NCBI RefSeq assembly: GCF_018882335.1
Contig: NZ_JACVOS010000015.1
Location: 1 to 52,398 of the forward strand
Direction of reading: 5' to 3'
Source of the DNA: Polynucleobacter sp. AM-25C3
GTDB taxonomy: Bacteria; Pseudomonadota; Gammaproteobacteria; Burkholderiales; Burkholderiaceae
DNA length: 52,398 nucleotides
The translations under genes and the position numbers were made by a program. Below the pieces are notes generated by a model that saw nothing but the letters and a program-made list of their open reading frames with translations, was not told the DNA's origin and searched no databases. Shown here one piece after another: positions 8,893 through 17,743 of this stretch (position 1 is the stretch's first letter; the number at the start of each line of letters is the position of its first letter).

Positions 8893-11160
8893 ATGAAATT
8901 TCGTTTCCCAATCATCATTATTGATGAGGACTTTCGTTCTGAAAATATTTCAGGTTCGGGTATTCGTGACTTAGCTGAAGCCATTGAAACCGAAGGAATG
9001 GAAGTCATTGGCTTGACTAGCTACGGCGACCTGACATCCTTTGCGCAGCAAGCGTCCCGCGCCTCTACTTTTATTGTTTCGATTGATGACGAAGAGTTTG
9101 TTTCTGATTCTGAAGACCATGATTTGCCTGCCTTAAATAACTTACGCGCTTTTATTACTGAGGTACGTAAGCGTAATGAAGATATTCCGATCTTCTTATA
9201 TGGCGAAACACGTACCTCACGTCACATGCCTAATGACATCTTGCGCGAGCTCCATGGCTTCATTCATATGAATGAAGATACGCCAGAGTTTGTGGCGCGC
9301 CATATTATTCGCGAAGCAAGGGTTTATCTTGACTCATTAGCGCCTCCATTCTTCCGCGCTTTAACTAATTACGCTTCCGAAGGTTCTTACTCCTGGCATT
9401 GTCCGGGACATTCGGGTGGCGTTGCTTTTTTAAAGAGCCCAGTAGGCCGTATGTTCCATCAATTCTTTGGTGAGAATATGTTGCGCGCTGACGTATGTAA
9501 TGCAGTTGAAGAATTAGGGCAGTTGTTGGACCACACTGGCCCTGTATTGCAAAGTGAGCGCAATGCTGCGCGTATCTTTAATGCCGATCATTTGTTTTTT
9601 GTAACAAACGGCACCTCTACTTCAAACAAAATTGTTTGGCACTCTACTGTTGCTCCTGGTGACGTGGTGCTGGTCGATCGCAATTGCCACAAGTCGGTGA
9701 TTCATTCAATCACGATGATGGGTGCGATTCCTATTTTCTTGATGCCTACCCGTAATCATCTGGGCATTATTGGCCCGATTCCGAAAGAAGAATTTGAGTG
9801 GGCGAATATCAAGAAGAAAATTGACGCCAATCCATTCATTAAGAATAAAAATGTAGTGCCACGCGTCATGACGCTCACGCAAAGTACCTACGACGGCATT
9901 ATTTACAACGTCGAGATGATCAAAGAGATGCTCGATGGCAGGGTAGACTCATTGCATTTCGATGAAGCTTGGTTGCCTCATGCCGCCTTCCATCCTTTCT
10001 ATAAAGATATGCACGCGATTGGTTCTGATCGCAAGCGCACTAAAAAGAGTTTGATGTTCGCTACCCAATCTACCCATAAGTTGTTGGCTGGCCTTTCACA
10101 AGCTTCGCAGGTATTGGTGCAGGATGCAGAAGATACCAAGTTAGATCGTGATTGCTTTAATGAGGCTTACTTGATGCACACTTCCACGAGTCCTCAGTAC
10201 GCCATCATCGCGTCTTGTGATGTATCTGCGGCCATGATGGAGTCTCCTGGCGGTACTACGCTGGTGGAGGAGTCGATTGCTGAAGCAATGGACTTCCGTC
10301 GTGCGATGCGCGAAGTGGATGATAAGTTTGGTGCTGACTGGTGGTTCAATGTATGGGGTCCCGATCACTTAACCGAAGAAGGTATTGGTGAGCGCTCTGA
10401 TTGGATCTTGGAGCCAAGCGCTAGCTGGCATGACTTTGGCAAGGTGGCAAAAGACTTCAACATGCTCGATCCAATTAAGGCGACAGTAGTGACGCCTGGT
10501 TTGGATATCGAAGGTAATTTTGGTTCCATGGGTATTCCGGCGAGCATCGTCACTAAGTATTTGGCTGAACATGGTGTGATCGTTGAGAAGTGCGGTCTGT
10601 ACTCATTCTTCATCATGTTTACGATCGGCATTACCAAGGGTCGTTGGAATACTTTGGTAACTGAGCTACAACAATTCAAAGACCATTTTGATAAGAATGC
10701 TCCCCTCTGGAAAGTGCTGCCAGAGTTCGTTGCCAAACATCCTCGTTATGAGCGTGTTGGCCTAAAAGATATTTGCCAGCAGATTCATGAGTTCTACAAG
10801 AGCCGTAACGTGGCTCGCATGACTACTGAGATGTACACCTCAGATATGGTGCCAGCGATGATGCCTTCAGAAGCTTGGGCGAAGATGGCGCACAAAGAGG
10901 TAGATCGTGTTCCATTGGACCAATTGGAAGATCGCATTACGGCAATGCTAGTAACGCCTTACCCTCCAGGTATTCCATTGCTGATTCCTGGGGAGCGCTT
11001 CAATAAGCGCATCATCGACTACCTCTACTTTGCCCGTGACTTTAATGAGCAATTCCCTGGCTTTGAAACGGATATCCATGGATTGGTTAAGGGCGATATT
11101 GATGGACGTAGCGAGTACTATGTGGATTGCGTAAGACAGGAGCCGGATATTACTTTGTAA
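8893..11160 (+). CDS. Arg/Lys/Orn decarboxylase, PLP-dependent
   Basis: This 755-residue fold-type I decarboxylase converts a basic amino acid to its polyamine (agmatine, cadaverine or putrescine) with release of CO2. An N-terminal response-regulator-like wing domain (FPIIIIDEDFRSENISGSG, residues 4-22) precedes the PLP domain. The PLP domain has WHCPGHSGG, HFDEAWLPHAAFHP and the Schiff-base lysine in ATQSTHKLLAGLSQAS. The C-terminal domain includes TPYPPGIPLLIPGE. Length is nearer AdiA (756) than LdcC (715), but sequence inspection cannot settle the substrate. No amino acid/polyamine antiporter is adjacent. A strong terminator follows. Confidence 0.88.
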   Translation: MKFRFPIIIIDEDFRSENISGSGIRDLAEAIETEGMEVIGLTSYGDLTSFAQQASRASTFIVSIDDEEFVSDSEDHDLPALNNLRAFITEVRKRNEDIPIFLYGETRTSRHMPNDILRELHGFIHMNEDTPEFVARHIIREARVYLDSLAPPFFRALTNYASEGSYSWHCPGHSGGVAFLKSPVGRMFHQFFGENMLRADVCNAVEELGQLLDHTGPVLQSERNAARIFNADHLFFVTNGTSTSNKIVWHSTVAPGDVVLVDRNCHKSVIHSITMMGAIPIFLMPTRNHLGIIGPIPKEEFEWANIKKKIDANPFIKNKNVVPRVMTLTQSTYDGIIYNVEMIKEMLDGRVDSLHFDEAWLPHAAFHPFYKDMHAIGSDRKRTKKSLMFATQSTHKLLAGLSQASQVLVQDAEDTKLDRDCFNEAYLMHTSTSPQYAIIASCDVSAAMMESPGGTTLVEESIAEAMDFRRAMREVDDKFGADWWFNVWGPDHLTEEGIGERSDWILEPSASWHDFGKVAKDFNMLDPIKATVVTPGLDIEGNFGSMGIPASIVTKYLAEHGVIVEKCGLYSFFIMFTIGITKGRWNTLVTELQQFKDHFDKNAPLWKVLPEFVAKHPRYERVGLKDICQQIHEFYKSRNVARMTTEMYTSDMVPAMMPSEAWAKMAHKEVDRVPLDQLEDRITAMLVTPYPPGIPLLIPGERFNKRIIDYLYFARDFNEQFPGFETDIHGLVKGDIDGRSEYYVDCVRQEPDITL

Positions 11161-11186
11161 GCAAGGTCGAGCGATCCACTCATCCT

Positions 11187-11215
11187 AATACCCTGCTTTT
11201 GCAGGGTATTTTTTT
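11187..11215 (+). terminator. intrinsic terminator after the decarboxylase gene
   Basis: AATACCCTGC (11187-11196) and GCAGGGTATT (11201-11210) form a perfect 10-bp stem with a TTTT loop, followed by five further T residues. It lies 27 bases after the stop codon and separates the gene from the yefM-yoeB unit. Confidence 0.93.
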
Positions 11216-11243
11216 ACTTGTGCCCAACTGAGTCTATGACTAT

Positions 11244-11267
11244 ACTTGTACAATATATTGAACAAGT
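11244..11267 (+). promoter_or_regulatory. palindromic operator of the yefM-yoeB operon
   Basis: A 24-base palindrome is centred between 11255 and 11256: ACTTGT-A-CAATA mirrors TATTG-A-ACAAGT, with a single mismatched pair (A11250/A11261). It ends 11 bases before the yefM start. YefM-YoeB complexes autorepress by binding palindromes over their own promoter, so this is the likely operator. Confidence 0.75.
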
Positions 11268-11278
11268 AAGGTTTGACA

Positions 11279-11536
11279 ATGAGAGTCATTAATTTTTCTG
11301 ATGCCAGAAACCAATTTAAGCAAGTGATTGATCAAGTGGTGAGTGATTGTGATGTAGCCATTATCTCCCGCAGAGATGCTGATGATGCGGTAATCATGTC
11401 CTTGAATACCTATAACAGCATGATGGAAACACTTCATTTATTAAAATCTCCAGCCAACGTAAAACATCTGGAGAAATCATTGGCGCAATACCATAAAGGG
11501 CAGACTAAAGAAAAGGCCCTAATAGATGCTAAGTAG
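11279..11536 (+). CDS. yefM: antitoxin of the YefM/Phd family
   Basis: This 85-residue antitoxin neutralises the YoeB toxin encoded next to it and represses the operon by DNA binding. MRVINFSDARNQFKQVIDQV is the N-terminal Phd/YefM DNA-binding fold, VIMSLNTYNSMMETLHLL is its core end, and the acidic/polar tail (ANVKHLEKSLAQ) should wrap the toxin. The ATG at 11279 is chosen because homologs begin MRxxxFSDAR. The gene overlaps yoeB by 11 bases. Confidence 0.92.
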   Translation: MRVINFSDARNQFKQVIDQVVSDCDVAIISRRDADDAVIMSLNTYNSMMETLHLLKSPANVKHLEKSLAQYHKGQTKEKALIDAK

Positions 11537-11789
11537 GGTGGTATGGACTTCTGCTGCATGGTCTGATTATGTTTATTGGCAAGGGCAAGATAAAAAAACG
11601 TTAAGACGGATTAATGCCATTATTAAAGATGCCATGAGAAGTCCTGAGGAGGGCATCGGAAAGCCTGAGGAATTGCGTGAGAGTCTGTCGGGCTTTTGGT
11701 CAAGGCGAATCGATGATGTTCATCGCCTGGTTTATGCGATTGAAAAAGATCAGATCGTTGTCATTGCCTGCCGATATCACTACGAGTAG
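11526..11789 (+). CDS. yoeB: toxin of the YoeB mRNA interferase family
   Basis: This 87-residue RelE-fold toxin cleaves mRNA at the ribosome. VVWTSAAWSDYVYWQGQDKK, the central IGKPEELRESLSGFWSRRI and the C-terminal IVVIACRYHYE are hallmark YoeB segments. They include the catalytic Glu (in GKPEEL), Arg (SRRI) and the penultimate His-Tyr. Length is close to E. coli YoeB (84). It appears intact and is translationally coupled to yefM. Confidence 0.95.
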   Translation: MLSRVVWTSAAWSDYVYWQGQDKKTLRRINAIIKDAMRSPEEGIGKPEELRESLSGFWSRRIDDVHRLVYAIEKDQIVVIACRYHYE

Positions 11790-11812
11790 CGCTATGTCGC
11801 ATGTTGAGGTAG

Positions 11813-13345
11813 TTACTTAACTGGCTTATCCAATTGAAAGACCACCGGCGCATCTTCATCGATCTTGCTCGGTGACGTATCTGACTTACCATCATCGCCG
11901 CCTGTAAAGTTAAAGTCTTGACTCTGCACTACTGCTGCAGGCTTATCCAGAAAGGTAGTGACTAGTGCTGGGAATGCCGCGACTACAACGACCATGATAA
12001 GTTGTAGAACAACCCAAGGTAATGCCCCCCAGTAAATATCGCTACTCTTGACTTCTTTAGGTGCTACGCCGCGCAAATAGAAGAGCGCAAATCCAAAAGG
12101 CGGATGCATAAATGAGGTCTGCATATTCACGCACAGCATCACGCCAAACCAAACCAGTGCTGCGCTAGCTGCAGCTTGGGGATTGCCATTCATGGAGGCG
12201 AGCAGTACTGGCGCCAGTAGTTTGACTGCGACAGGTGCCAGCATAGGTACCACGATGAAGGCGATCTCAAAGAAGTCTAAAAAGAATGCCAAGAAGAAAA
12301 CAAACAAGTTCACGACGACCAAGAAACCAATCCAACCGCCAGGTAGATTTGAAAATAATTCTTCTACCCAGAACCCGCCGTCAACCCCTTGGAATACCAC
12401 CGAGAAGCAGGTTGAGCCAATCAAGATGAAAACCACCATGGCAGTGATGCGCATCGTATTTTGATAGGCCTCCTGAATCAGCCCCTTGAGATTAGGAATG
12501 CTTGCTCTACGTATCCAAGCCAAGAGTAGTGCACCCATTGCACCCATAGCACCAGACTCGGTTGGTGTGGCAATGCCGGTCATGATGGTTCCCAGCACTA
12601 AGAAAATCAGTGCCGCAGAAGGAATGATTCCCATGAGGCATTTTTTCCAGAGGGCCCAGCCTTTGAGGGTGAGTTCATTTTCTGGGGCGGCGGGGAGATA
12701 GTTTGGTCTGAAGCGGGAAAGGAAAAAAGTGTAGAGCGCAAAAAGACCAATTTGCAGTAAAGATGGACCCCAGGCACCCAGATACATGCTGCCCACATCC
12801 GCGCTACCACTTTGTGTTTTCAGTTGATCTGCCAGCACAATGAGTACCAAAGAAGGGGGTACTAGCTGCGTAATGGTCCCAGAAGCCGCCAAAACGCCCG
12901 TAGCGTAGCGCATGTTGTAACCATAACGCATCATCACCGGTAGTGAGATCATGGCCATAGCGATCACCTGAGCGGCTACCGTGCCAGTAATCGCCCCGAG
13001 AATAAATCCCACAATAATCACCGAGTAACCTAAGCCACCCCGAATGCGTCCAAAGAGCTGACCCATGGAGTCCAGCATTTCTTCGGCAAGACCGCAACGC
13101 TCCAGAATCGCTCCCATAAAAGTGAAGAAGGGGATGGCTAAAAGGAGATCATTGGCGAGCACGCTGCCAAAAATGCGTTGTGGAATGGCTTGCAGAAATG
13201 GCATACCAAAGAAGTTCTCGCTGATGGCGATGCCAGCAAAAAAGAGGCCAGCTGCCATCAGAGAAAATGCTACCGGAAAGCCGATCAACATAAATACGAT
13301 CAGGCCGCCAAACATCAGCGGTGGCATCCATTCAAGTGGAATCAT
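11813..13345 (-). CDS. dctM: TRAP transporter large permease (DctM)
   Basis: This is the transport subunit of a tripartite ATP-independent periplasmic transporter, which imports carboxylates using a sodium gradient. The 510 residues carry about 12 membrane segments, beginning MPPLMFGGLIVFMLIGFPVAFSL. GAITGTVAAQVIAMAMISLP and ASGTITQLVPPSLVLIVLADQ are typical DctM loops. It is about 80 residues longer than classical DctM, because of a Lys/Asp-rich cytoplasmic tail (GGDDGKSDTSPSKIDED). It overlaps dctQ by four bases. Confidence 0.93.
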   Translation of the reverse strand: MIPLEWMPPLMFGGLIVFMLIGFPVAFSLMAAGLFFAGIAISENFFGMPFLQAIPQRIFGSVLANDLLLAIPFFTFMGAILERCGLAEEMLDSMGQLFGRIRGGLGYSVIIVGFILGAITGTVAAQVIAMAMISLPVMMRYGYNMRYATGVLAASGTITQLVPPSLVLIVLADQLKTQSGSADVGSMYLGAWGPSLLQIGLFALYTFFLSRFRPNYLPAAPENELTLKGWALWKKCLMGIIPSAALIFLVLGTIMTGIATPTESGAMGAMGALLLAWIRRASIPNLKGLIQEAYQNTMRITAMVVFILIGSTCFSVVFQGVDGGFWVEELFSNLPGGWIGFLVVVNLFVFFLAFFLDFFEIAFIVVPMLAPVAVKLLAPVLLASMNGNPQAAASAALVWFGVMLCVNMQTSFMHPPFGFALFYLRGVAPKEVKSSDIYWGALPWVVLQLIMVVVVAAFPALVTTFLDKPAAVVQSQDFNFTGGDDGKSDTSPSKIDEDAPVVFQLDKPVK

Positions 13346-13893
13346 TGCATGGGCTTTTCGTAATGAAGATCAGCGGCCGGCAAGATGTCCTTACCATTGA
13401 GGGCGCCGATGCGTTTAATAATTTCCGATAAGCCTTGCAGACTCAGCATAAAGAAACCAAACGGCACAATAAATTTAATGGGATAGCGCGACAAACCACC
13501 CGCATTGAGTGAATGCTCCGAGACCAACCATGACGGATAAAACAGGGTAGTCCAAGATAGCCAAGTAAATAAGATGCAAGCGGGCATCAAAAACAATATC
13601 AAGCCAAAGAGATCAATGTAAATTCGGCCTCGATCGGAAAGTTGCGAGTAGATTAAATCCACTCGAACATGCTCATTACGTTTGAGGGTGTATGAGGCGC
13701 CCAGCATGACAGCTGCGCTAAACAGATACCACTGTAATTCCAGTGGCCAGTTATTGCTGATGTCTAAACCGTAACGCAGAAGGGCGTTAGTTGCAGAAAC
13801 CACGCAAGATAACAGGATCATGATGCTGGCTATCTTGCCTAGGAATTCATTTAAGCGATCAATTCCTGATGAGAGTGTTCCCCAAAAACCCAT
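13342..13893 (-). CDS. dctQ: TRAP transporter small permease (DctQ)
   Basis: This small membrane subunit of 183 residues has four predicted transmembrane segments. It contains NNWPLELQWYLFSAAVMLGASYTLKRNEHVRVDLIY, which holds the DctQ signature (aromatic-rich loop and NEHVRVD), from about residue 47. It is translated just before dctM with an ATGA-type overlap. argH lies five bases upstream on the same strand. The periplasmic DctP subunit is not adjacent and must be encoded elsewhere if the system works. Confidence 0.92.
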   Translation of the reverse strand: MGFWGTLSSGIDRLNEFLGKIASIMILLSCVVSATNALLRYGLDISNNWPLELQWYLFSAAVMLGASYTLKRNEHVRVDLIYSQLSDRGRIYIDLFGLILFLMPACILFTWLSWTTLFYPSWLVSEHSLNAGGLSRYPIKFIVPFGFFMLSLQGLSEIIKRIGALNGKDILPAADLHYEKPMQ

Positions 13894-13898
13894 GCGAT

Positions 13899-15317
13899 CT
13901 AGAGATCTGCGCGACCCCGTTTGATTGCAGCGAGCACTTGTGTTGGAGCGGTTCCACCAGCATGCTGACGTGAGTTCACTGAGCCATCCACTGTTAATAG
14001 GGCAAATACATCATCACCCATCAGCTCAGGGCGGTTATCCAAACCACAAGCAAAGCGCAATTCAGGAAGTGTTAAATCGGTGAGCATGCAGTTGCGACCA
14101 ACACATGCCTTCACCGCATGGGCTACAGCCTCATGGGCGTCGCGGAATGCTAAACCTTTTTTAACCAAGTAATCGGCGAGGTCGGTAGCTGTTGCGAAAC
14201 CTTCTTCTGCAGCTGCTTTCATGACGTCCGCTTTAACTTGAATATGGGGAACCATATCCGCGAAGATGCGCAAAGTATCTTGCACAGTATCTACTGCATC
14301 AAACAAGGGCTCTTTATCTTCTTGATTGTCTTTGTTGTATGCCAATGGCTGGCTCTTCATCAATGTTAATAAAGAAATCAAGTCACCATAAACACGACCC
14401 GTCTTACCGCGAGCTAACTCCGGTACATCTGGATTCTTTTTTTGCGGCATGATGGAGCTGCCAGTACAGAAGCGATCTGGTAGATCAATAAAACCAAAGC
14501 GTGGGCTAAGCCAAAGTACGAGTTCTTCAGACAGGCGCGAGACGTGCATCATTAGGATGGATGCAAAGGCGCAGAACTCAATCGCAAAATCACGATCAGA
14601 TACTGCGTCTAGAGAGTTATTGCAGATGCCGTCAAACCCAAGTGTCTTAGCAACCTGCTCACGATCAATCGGGTAGGTAGTGCCGGCCAAAGCGGCTGCG
14701 CCAAGTGGCAGACGATTAAAACGGACGCGCAGATCAGCTAGGCGGCTGGCATCACGGCTAAACATTTCGTAATAGGCCATCAAGTGATGCCCAAAAGTAA
14801 TTGGCTGTGCAACCTGTAAATGAGTATGTCCAGGCATGATGGTGCCAGAGTGGGTCTCTGCAAGATCTAATAAGGCAATGCGTAAAGTTTTGAGGGTGGC
14901 TGCAATTTGATCAACGCTGTCACGCAACCACAGGCGCAAATCGGTTGCCACTTGGTCATTACGTGAACGACCAGTGTGCAGACGCTTGCCGGCATCACCA
15001 ACCAACTCAGTGAGGCGGGCTTCGATGTTGAGGTGAACATCCTCTAGGGCGAGTTGCCAGTTAAATTCACCAGCCTCGATTTCGCCTTTAATCTGGCCCA
15101 TCCCCTTTTGAATATCTGCTAAATCTTGCGCGCTAATAATCTTTTGGGTGGCTAACATTTCAGCGTGAGCCAAAGATCCAGCGATATCCACTAAGGCAAA
15201 TCGTTGATCAAAGCCGATAGAGGCGGTATAACGCTGTACCAGTTCGTCGACGGGTTCAGTAAAACGGGCCGACCAAGCTTGGGCTTTGTTGGCGAGGGAA
15301 TTTTTTGATGAGCTCAT
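13899..15317 (-). CDS. argH: argininosuccinate lyase
   Basis: The enzyme cleaves argininosuccinate to arginine and fumarate, the last step of arginine synthesis. The 472-residue protein has the family features [20 protein letters not shown] at the start, [35 protein letters not shown] and the fumarase/lyase signature [15 protein letters not shown]. The ATG at 15317 fits the usual N-terminus. It is transcribed divergently from hemC with 43 bases between starts and is followed after five bases by dctQ. It could supply arginine for the cyanophycin synthetases encoded further on. Confidence 0.97.
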   Translation of the reverse strand: MSSSKNSLANKAQAWSARFTEPVDELVQRYTASIGFDQRFALVDIAGSLAHAEMLATQKIISAQDLADIQKGMGQIKGEIEAGEFNWQLALEDVHLNIEARLTELVGDAGKRLHTGRSRNDQVATDLRLWLRDSVDQIAATLKTLRIALLDLAETHSGTIMPGHTHLQVAQPITFGHHLMAYYEMFSRDASRLADLRVRFNRLPLGAAALAGTTYPIDREQVAKTLGFDGICNNSLDAVSDRDFAIEFCAFASILMMHVSRLSEELVLWLSPRFGFIDLPDRFCTGSSIMPQKKNPDVPELARGKTGRVYGDLISLLTLMKSQPLAYNKDNQEDKEPLFDAVDTVQDTLRIFADMVPHIQVKADVMKAAAEEGFATATDLADYLVKKGLAFRDAHEAVAHAVKACVGRNCMLTDLTLPELRFACGLDNRPELMGDDVFALLTVDGSVNSRQHAGGTAPTQVLAAIKRGRADL

Positions 15318-15360
15318 AAACGCAGTATATTGGTGTAGGTCTTTGATTATTTTAAATGTT

Positions 15361-16341
15361 ATGTCCCAAACCCCCATTTCTAGCTCTGCATCCACTATCC
15401 CCTGCGCTCCTAAGCGCCTTGTAATCGCCTCCCGCGAGAGCCGGCTTGCTATGTGGCAAGCGGAACATGTCCGGGATTGCCTTAAAAAGCTCTACCCAGA
15501 ATGCGACGTACAGATCTTGGGGATGACCACCCGCGGCGACCAAATACTGGATAAAGCGCTCTCTAAAGTCGGTGGAAAGGGCTTATTTGTTAAGGAACTA
15601 GAAACTGCCCTGGAAGATGGCCGGGCTGATTTGGCGGTTCATTCCTTAAAAGACGTCCCCATGGTCATGCCAGATGGCTTTGATTTGTCTTGTGTAATGG
15701 CACGAGAGGATGCGCATGATGCATTTGTCTCTAATGACTATGCCAGTCTGGAAGATTTGCCAAAAGGTGCGGTAGTGGGCACCTCTAGCTTGCGTCGGGA
15801 GTCAGTTCTCAGATCCAAGTTCCCGCATCTAGAAATTCAGCCTCTGCGTGGTAATTTAGATACCCGCATGGGTAAGTTAGATCGTGGCGAGTATCAGGCG
15901 ATTATTTTGGCCGCTGCAGGATTAAAGCGCCTCGGTCTGGAAAGCCGGATTCGGACACTATTGCCGATTGATCCATATACGCCTGCAGCTGGGCAAGGTG
16001 CATTGGGAATTGAAACTCTCAGCAAGCACCCCAGCATTAAAGAGTGGCTTGCTCCACTCAATGATTTACCCACTTTATATGCAGTCTCTGCCGAACGTAT
16101 GGTGTCGCGTCAATTGGGCGGCTCTTGCGAGGTTCCTTTAGCTGCTTATGCCACTTGGGATCAAGATCAAATGCATATCCGCTCTTTTGTCGCCAGCGTG
16201 GATGGCACTGCAAGTTGCTTGGCCAGCGCTCAAGGTTTCGTAAAGAGTCTTGAAGACGCAGAGGCTTTAGGTCTCCTCGTTGCACAAGATCTGATTTCGC
16301 AAGGCGCTGAGCGTTTGCTGCCCAACGGTTTGCCCCAGTAA
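15361..16341 (+). CDS. hemC: porphobilinogen deaminase (hydroxymethylbilane synthase)
   Basis: HemC polymerises four porphobilinogens into hydroxymethylbilane in haem synthesis. The 326-residue protein has [56 protein letters not shown] and [13 protein letters not shown]. The dipyrromethane cofactor is attached at the Cys in [13 protein letters not shown]. The start at 15361 begins MSQTPISS and gives a short tail before the conserved domain. hemD follows after 21 bases, the usual hemCD pair. Confidence 0.97.
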   Translation: MSQTPISSSASTIPCAPKRLVIASRESRLAMWQAEHVRDCLKKLYPECDVQILGMTTRGDQILDKALSKVGGKGLFVKELETALEDGRADLAVHSLKDVPMVMPDGFDLSCVMAREDAHDAFVSNDYASLEDLPKGAVVGTSSLRRESVLRSKFPHLEIQPLRGNLDTRMGKLDRGEYQAIILAAAGLKRLGLESRIRTLLPIDPYTPAAGQGALGIETLSKHPSIKEWLAPLNDLPTLYAVSAERMVSRQLGGSCEVPLAAYATWDQDQMHIRSFVASVDGTASCLASAQGFVKSLEDAEALGLLVAQDLISQGAERLLPNGLPQ

Positions 16342-16362
16342 ATCTCAGCAAGACAAATCGTC

Positions 16363-17172
16363 ATGAGCACCAAGACCATTGTCATTACCCGTCCGAGTGG
16401 TCAGGCACGTCAATTGTCAGAGGCGCTACAAGCAAGCCTGCTCAAGAACGGTATCACTAAAGAGAATTCTCCCAAAATTATTTCTTTACCCTTGCTCACT
16501 ATTGTTCCAAAGAGTGGTGGCGTTTTAGCTCATCAGATAAGTGAAATCCTGCAATCTGCAGACCTAGCAATTTTCGTAAGCCCTAATGCAATTGAATGCA
16601 CGATGCGCTTACTCGAAAAATCTTGGCAGGATCTATCGAATCACCCGATACCTATTGGGGTGATGGGTGGCAGTAGTATGGCAGCCCTTAAAAATCATGG
16701 CATTGGTATTGAGAGTAGCCCCACGAAAGTCATTCTTCCTCAAGACAATACGCAATGGGACTCTGAGGGTTTGTGGGCTGAACTGCAGAAGCTGAACTGG
16801 GATTGGTCTATTAAGAAAGTGATTATTTTTAAAGGTGAGGGCGGTCGAGATTGGCTGGCGGATACTTTAAAAAATGCAGGCGCACAGATTGAGGCAATTT
16901 CAGTGTATGCACGCGTATCTCTCGATCTTGATAGCCCTGCCTGGCAAGACATTCATGAGGTGGATTTTGCGCAGTCACTTTGGTTGCTAAGCTCATCTGA
17001 GGCGGTACGTTATTTAGGTCAGGCTAAATTGCCGCTAGATCTCGCGACGGCGATTTGCCCACATCACAATATTGCCGATGCAGCTGAGCAAATCGGCTTT
17101 GGAGTGGTGTTTACCTGTGAGCCTGGCGATGATGCCTTGATAGCAGCATCGCAAGCTTGGCTATCTATTTAA
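16363..17172 (+). CDS. hemD: uroporphyrinogen-III synthase
   Basis: HemD cyclises hydroxymethylbilane to uroporphyrinogen III. The family is poorly conserved, but the 269 residues show the expected pattern. KTIVITRPSGQARQLSEAL lies at the N-terminus, AIFVSPNAIECTMRLL and GVMGGSSMAALKNHGI in the first domain, and KVIIFKGEGGRDWLADTLKNAGAQI (the G-rich loop) in the second. The position directly after hemC supports it. Its last four bases overlap the end of the convergent ubiC gene. Confidence 0.93.
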   Translation: MSTKTIVITRPSGQARQLSEALQASLLKNGITKENSPKIISLPLLTIVPKSGGVLAHQISEILQSADLAIFVSPNAIECTMRLLEKSWQDLSNHPIPIGVMGGSSMAALKNHGIGIESSPTKVILPQDNTQWDSEGLWAELQKLNWDWSIKKVIIFKGEGGRDWLADTLKNAGAQIEAISVYARVSLDLDSPAWQDIHEVDFAQSLWLLSSSEAVRYLGQAKLPLDLATAICPHHNIADAAEQIGFGVVFTCEPGDDALIAASQAWLSI

Positions 17173-17741
17173 TCTATTGAGTAGTTCAGTAGTGCAGGGA
17201 GAAACACCTCACTCACCAAGAGTGGATGCCCCTTAAGTTCATATAGCGTCCGTCTTGCCCAGCTTGCTGATGGGATTTCTGGATACTGCTTAAAGCACTT
17301 TTTCCATAATGGGCTGTGTTTATCCAGGCGGGTAATTTCACGAAGCGGTTTCTTTTTGGAGTGCATACGCGTTTTTGCAAACAGTACTGCTCCTAAAGGT
17401 TTTCTGCCTAAGCGCAGAACTTCATGGTTACTACCGCTAGAGCTAGTACTTGGAATAATGCTGTGTGCCATGACCAGTGGAATCCCGTCAGCGCAGAGTA
17501 GTACTTCACGTATGCGACAACGTTTGATCTTGAAATGAAAATAGCGACTCTCGTCGCTATTTAGGTCTTGCCGGCAATCTCGCAACACTAGCACTTCTAG
17601 TTTTTGTCCGATTGCACGTTCAATTTTTTGGGTTAAGGAACCAGTGTCGCTAAGCCAAGGCTGCCACTTGCGTGGCGCTTGATGTAGTTCACCGGAATCG
17701 ACTCGATTCCATGCAGAACGGAGACGACGACGGTGAACCAT
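17169..17741 (-). CDS. ubiC: chorismate--pyruvate lyase
   Basis: UbiC removes pyruvate from chorismate to make 4-hydroxybenzoate, the first step of ubiquinone synthesis. The 190-residue protein contains WLSDTGSLTQKIE, CRIREVLLCADGIPLVMAHSI, LGRKPLGAVLF and PLLVSEVFLPALL, which match the UbiC fold in order. It lies two bases downstream of the helicase gene on the same strand, so the two are probably cotranscribed. ubiA is not in the window. Confidence 0.9.
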   Translation of the reverse strand: MVHRRRLRSAWNRVDSGELHQAPRKWQPWLSDTGSLTQKIERAIGQKLEVLVLRDCRQDLNSDESRYFHFKIKRCRIREVLLCADGIPLVMAHSIIPSTSSSGSNHEVLRLGRKPLGAVLFAKTRMHSKKKPLREITRLDKHSPLWKKCFKQYPEIPSASWARRTLYELKGHPLLVSEVFLPALLNYSID

Positions 17742-17743
17742 TT

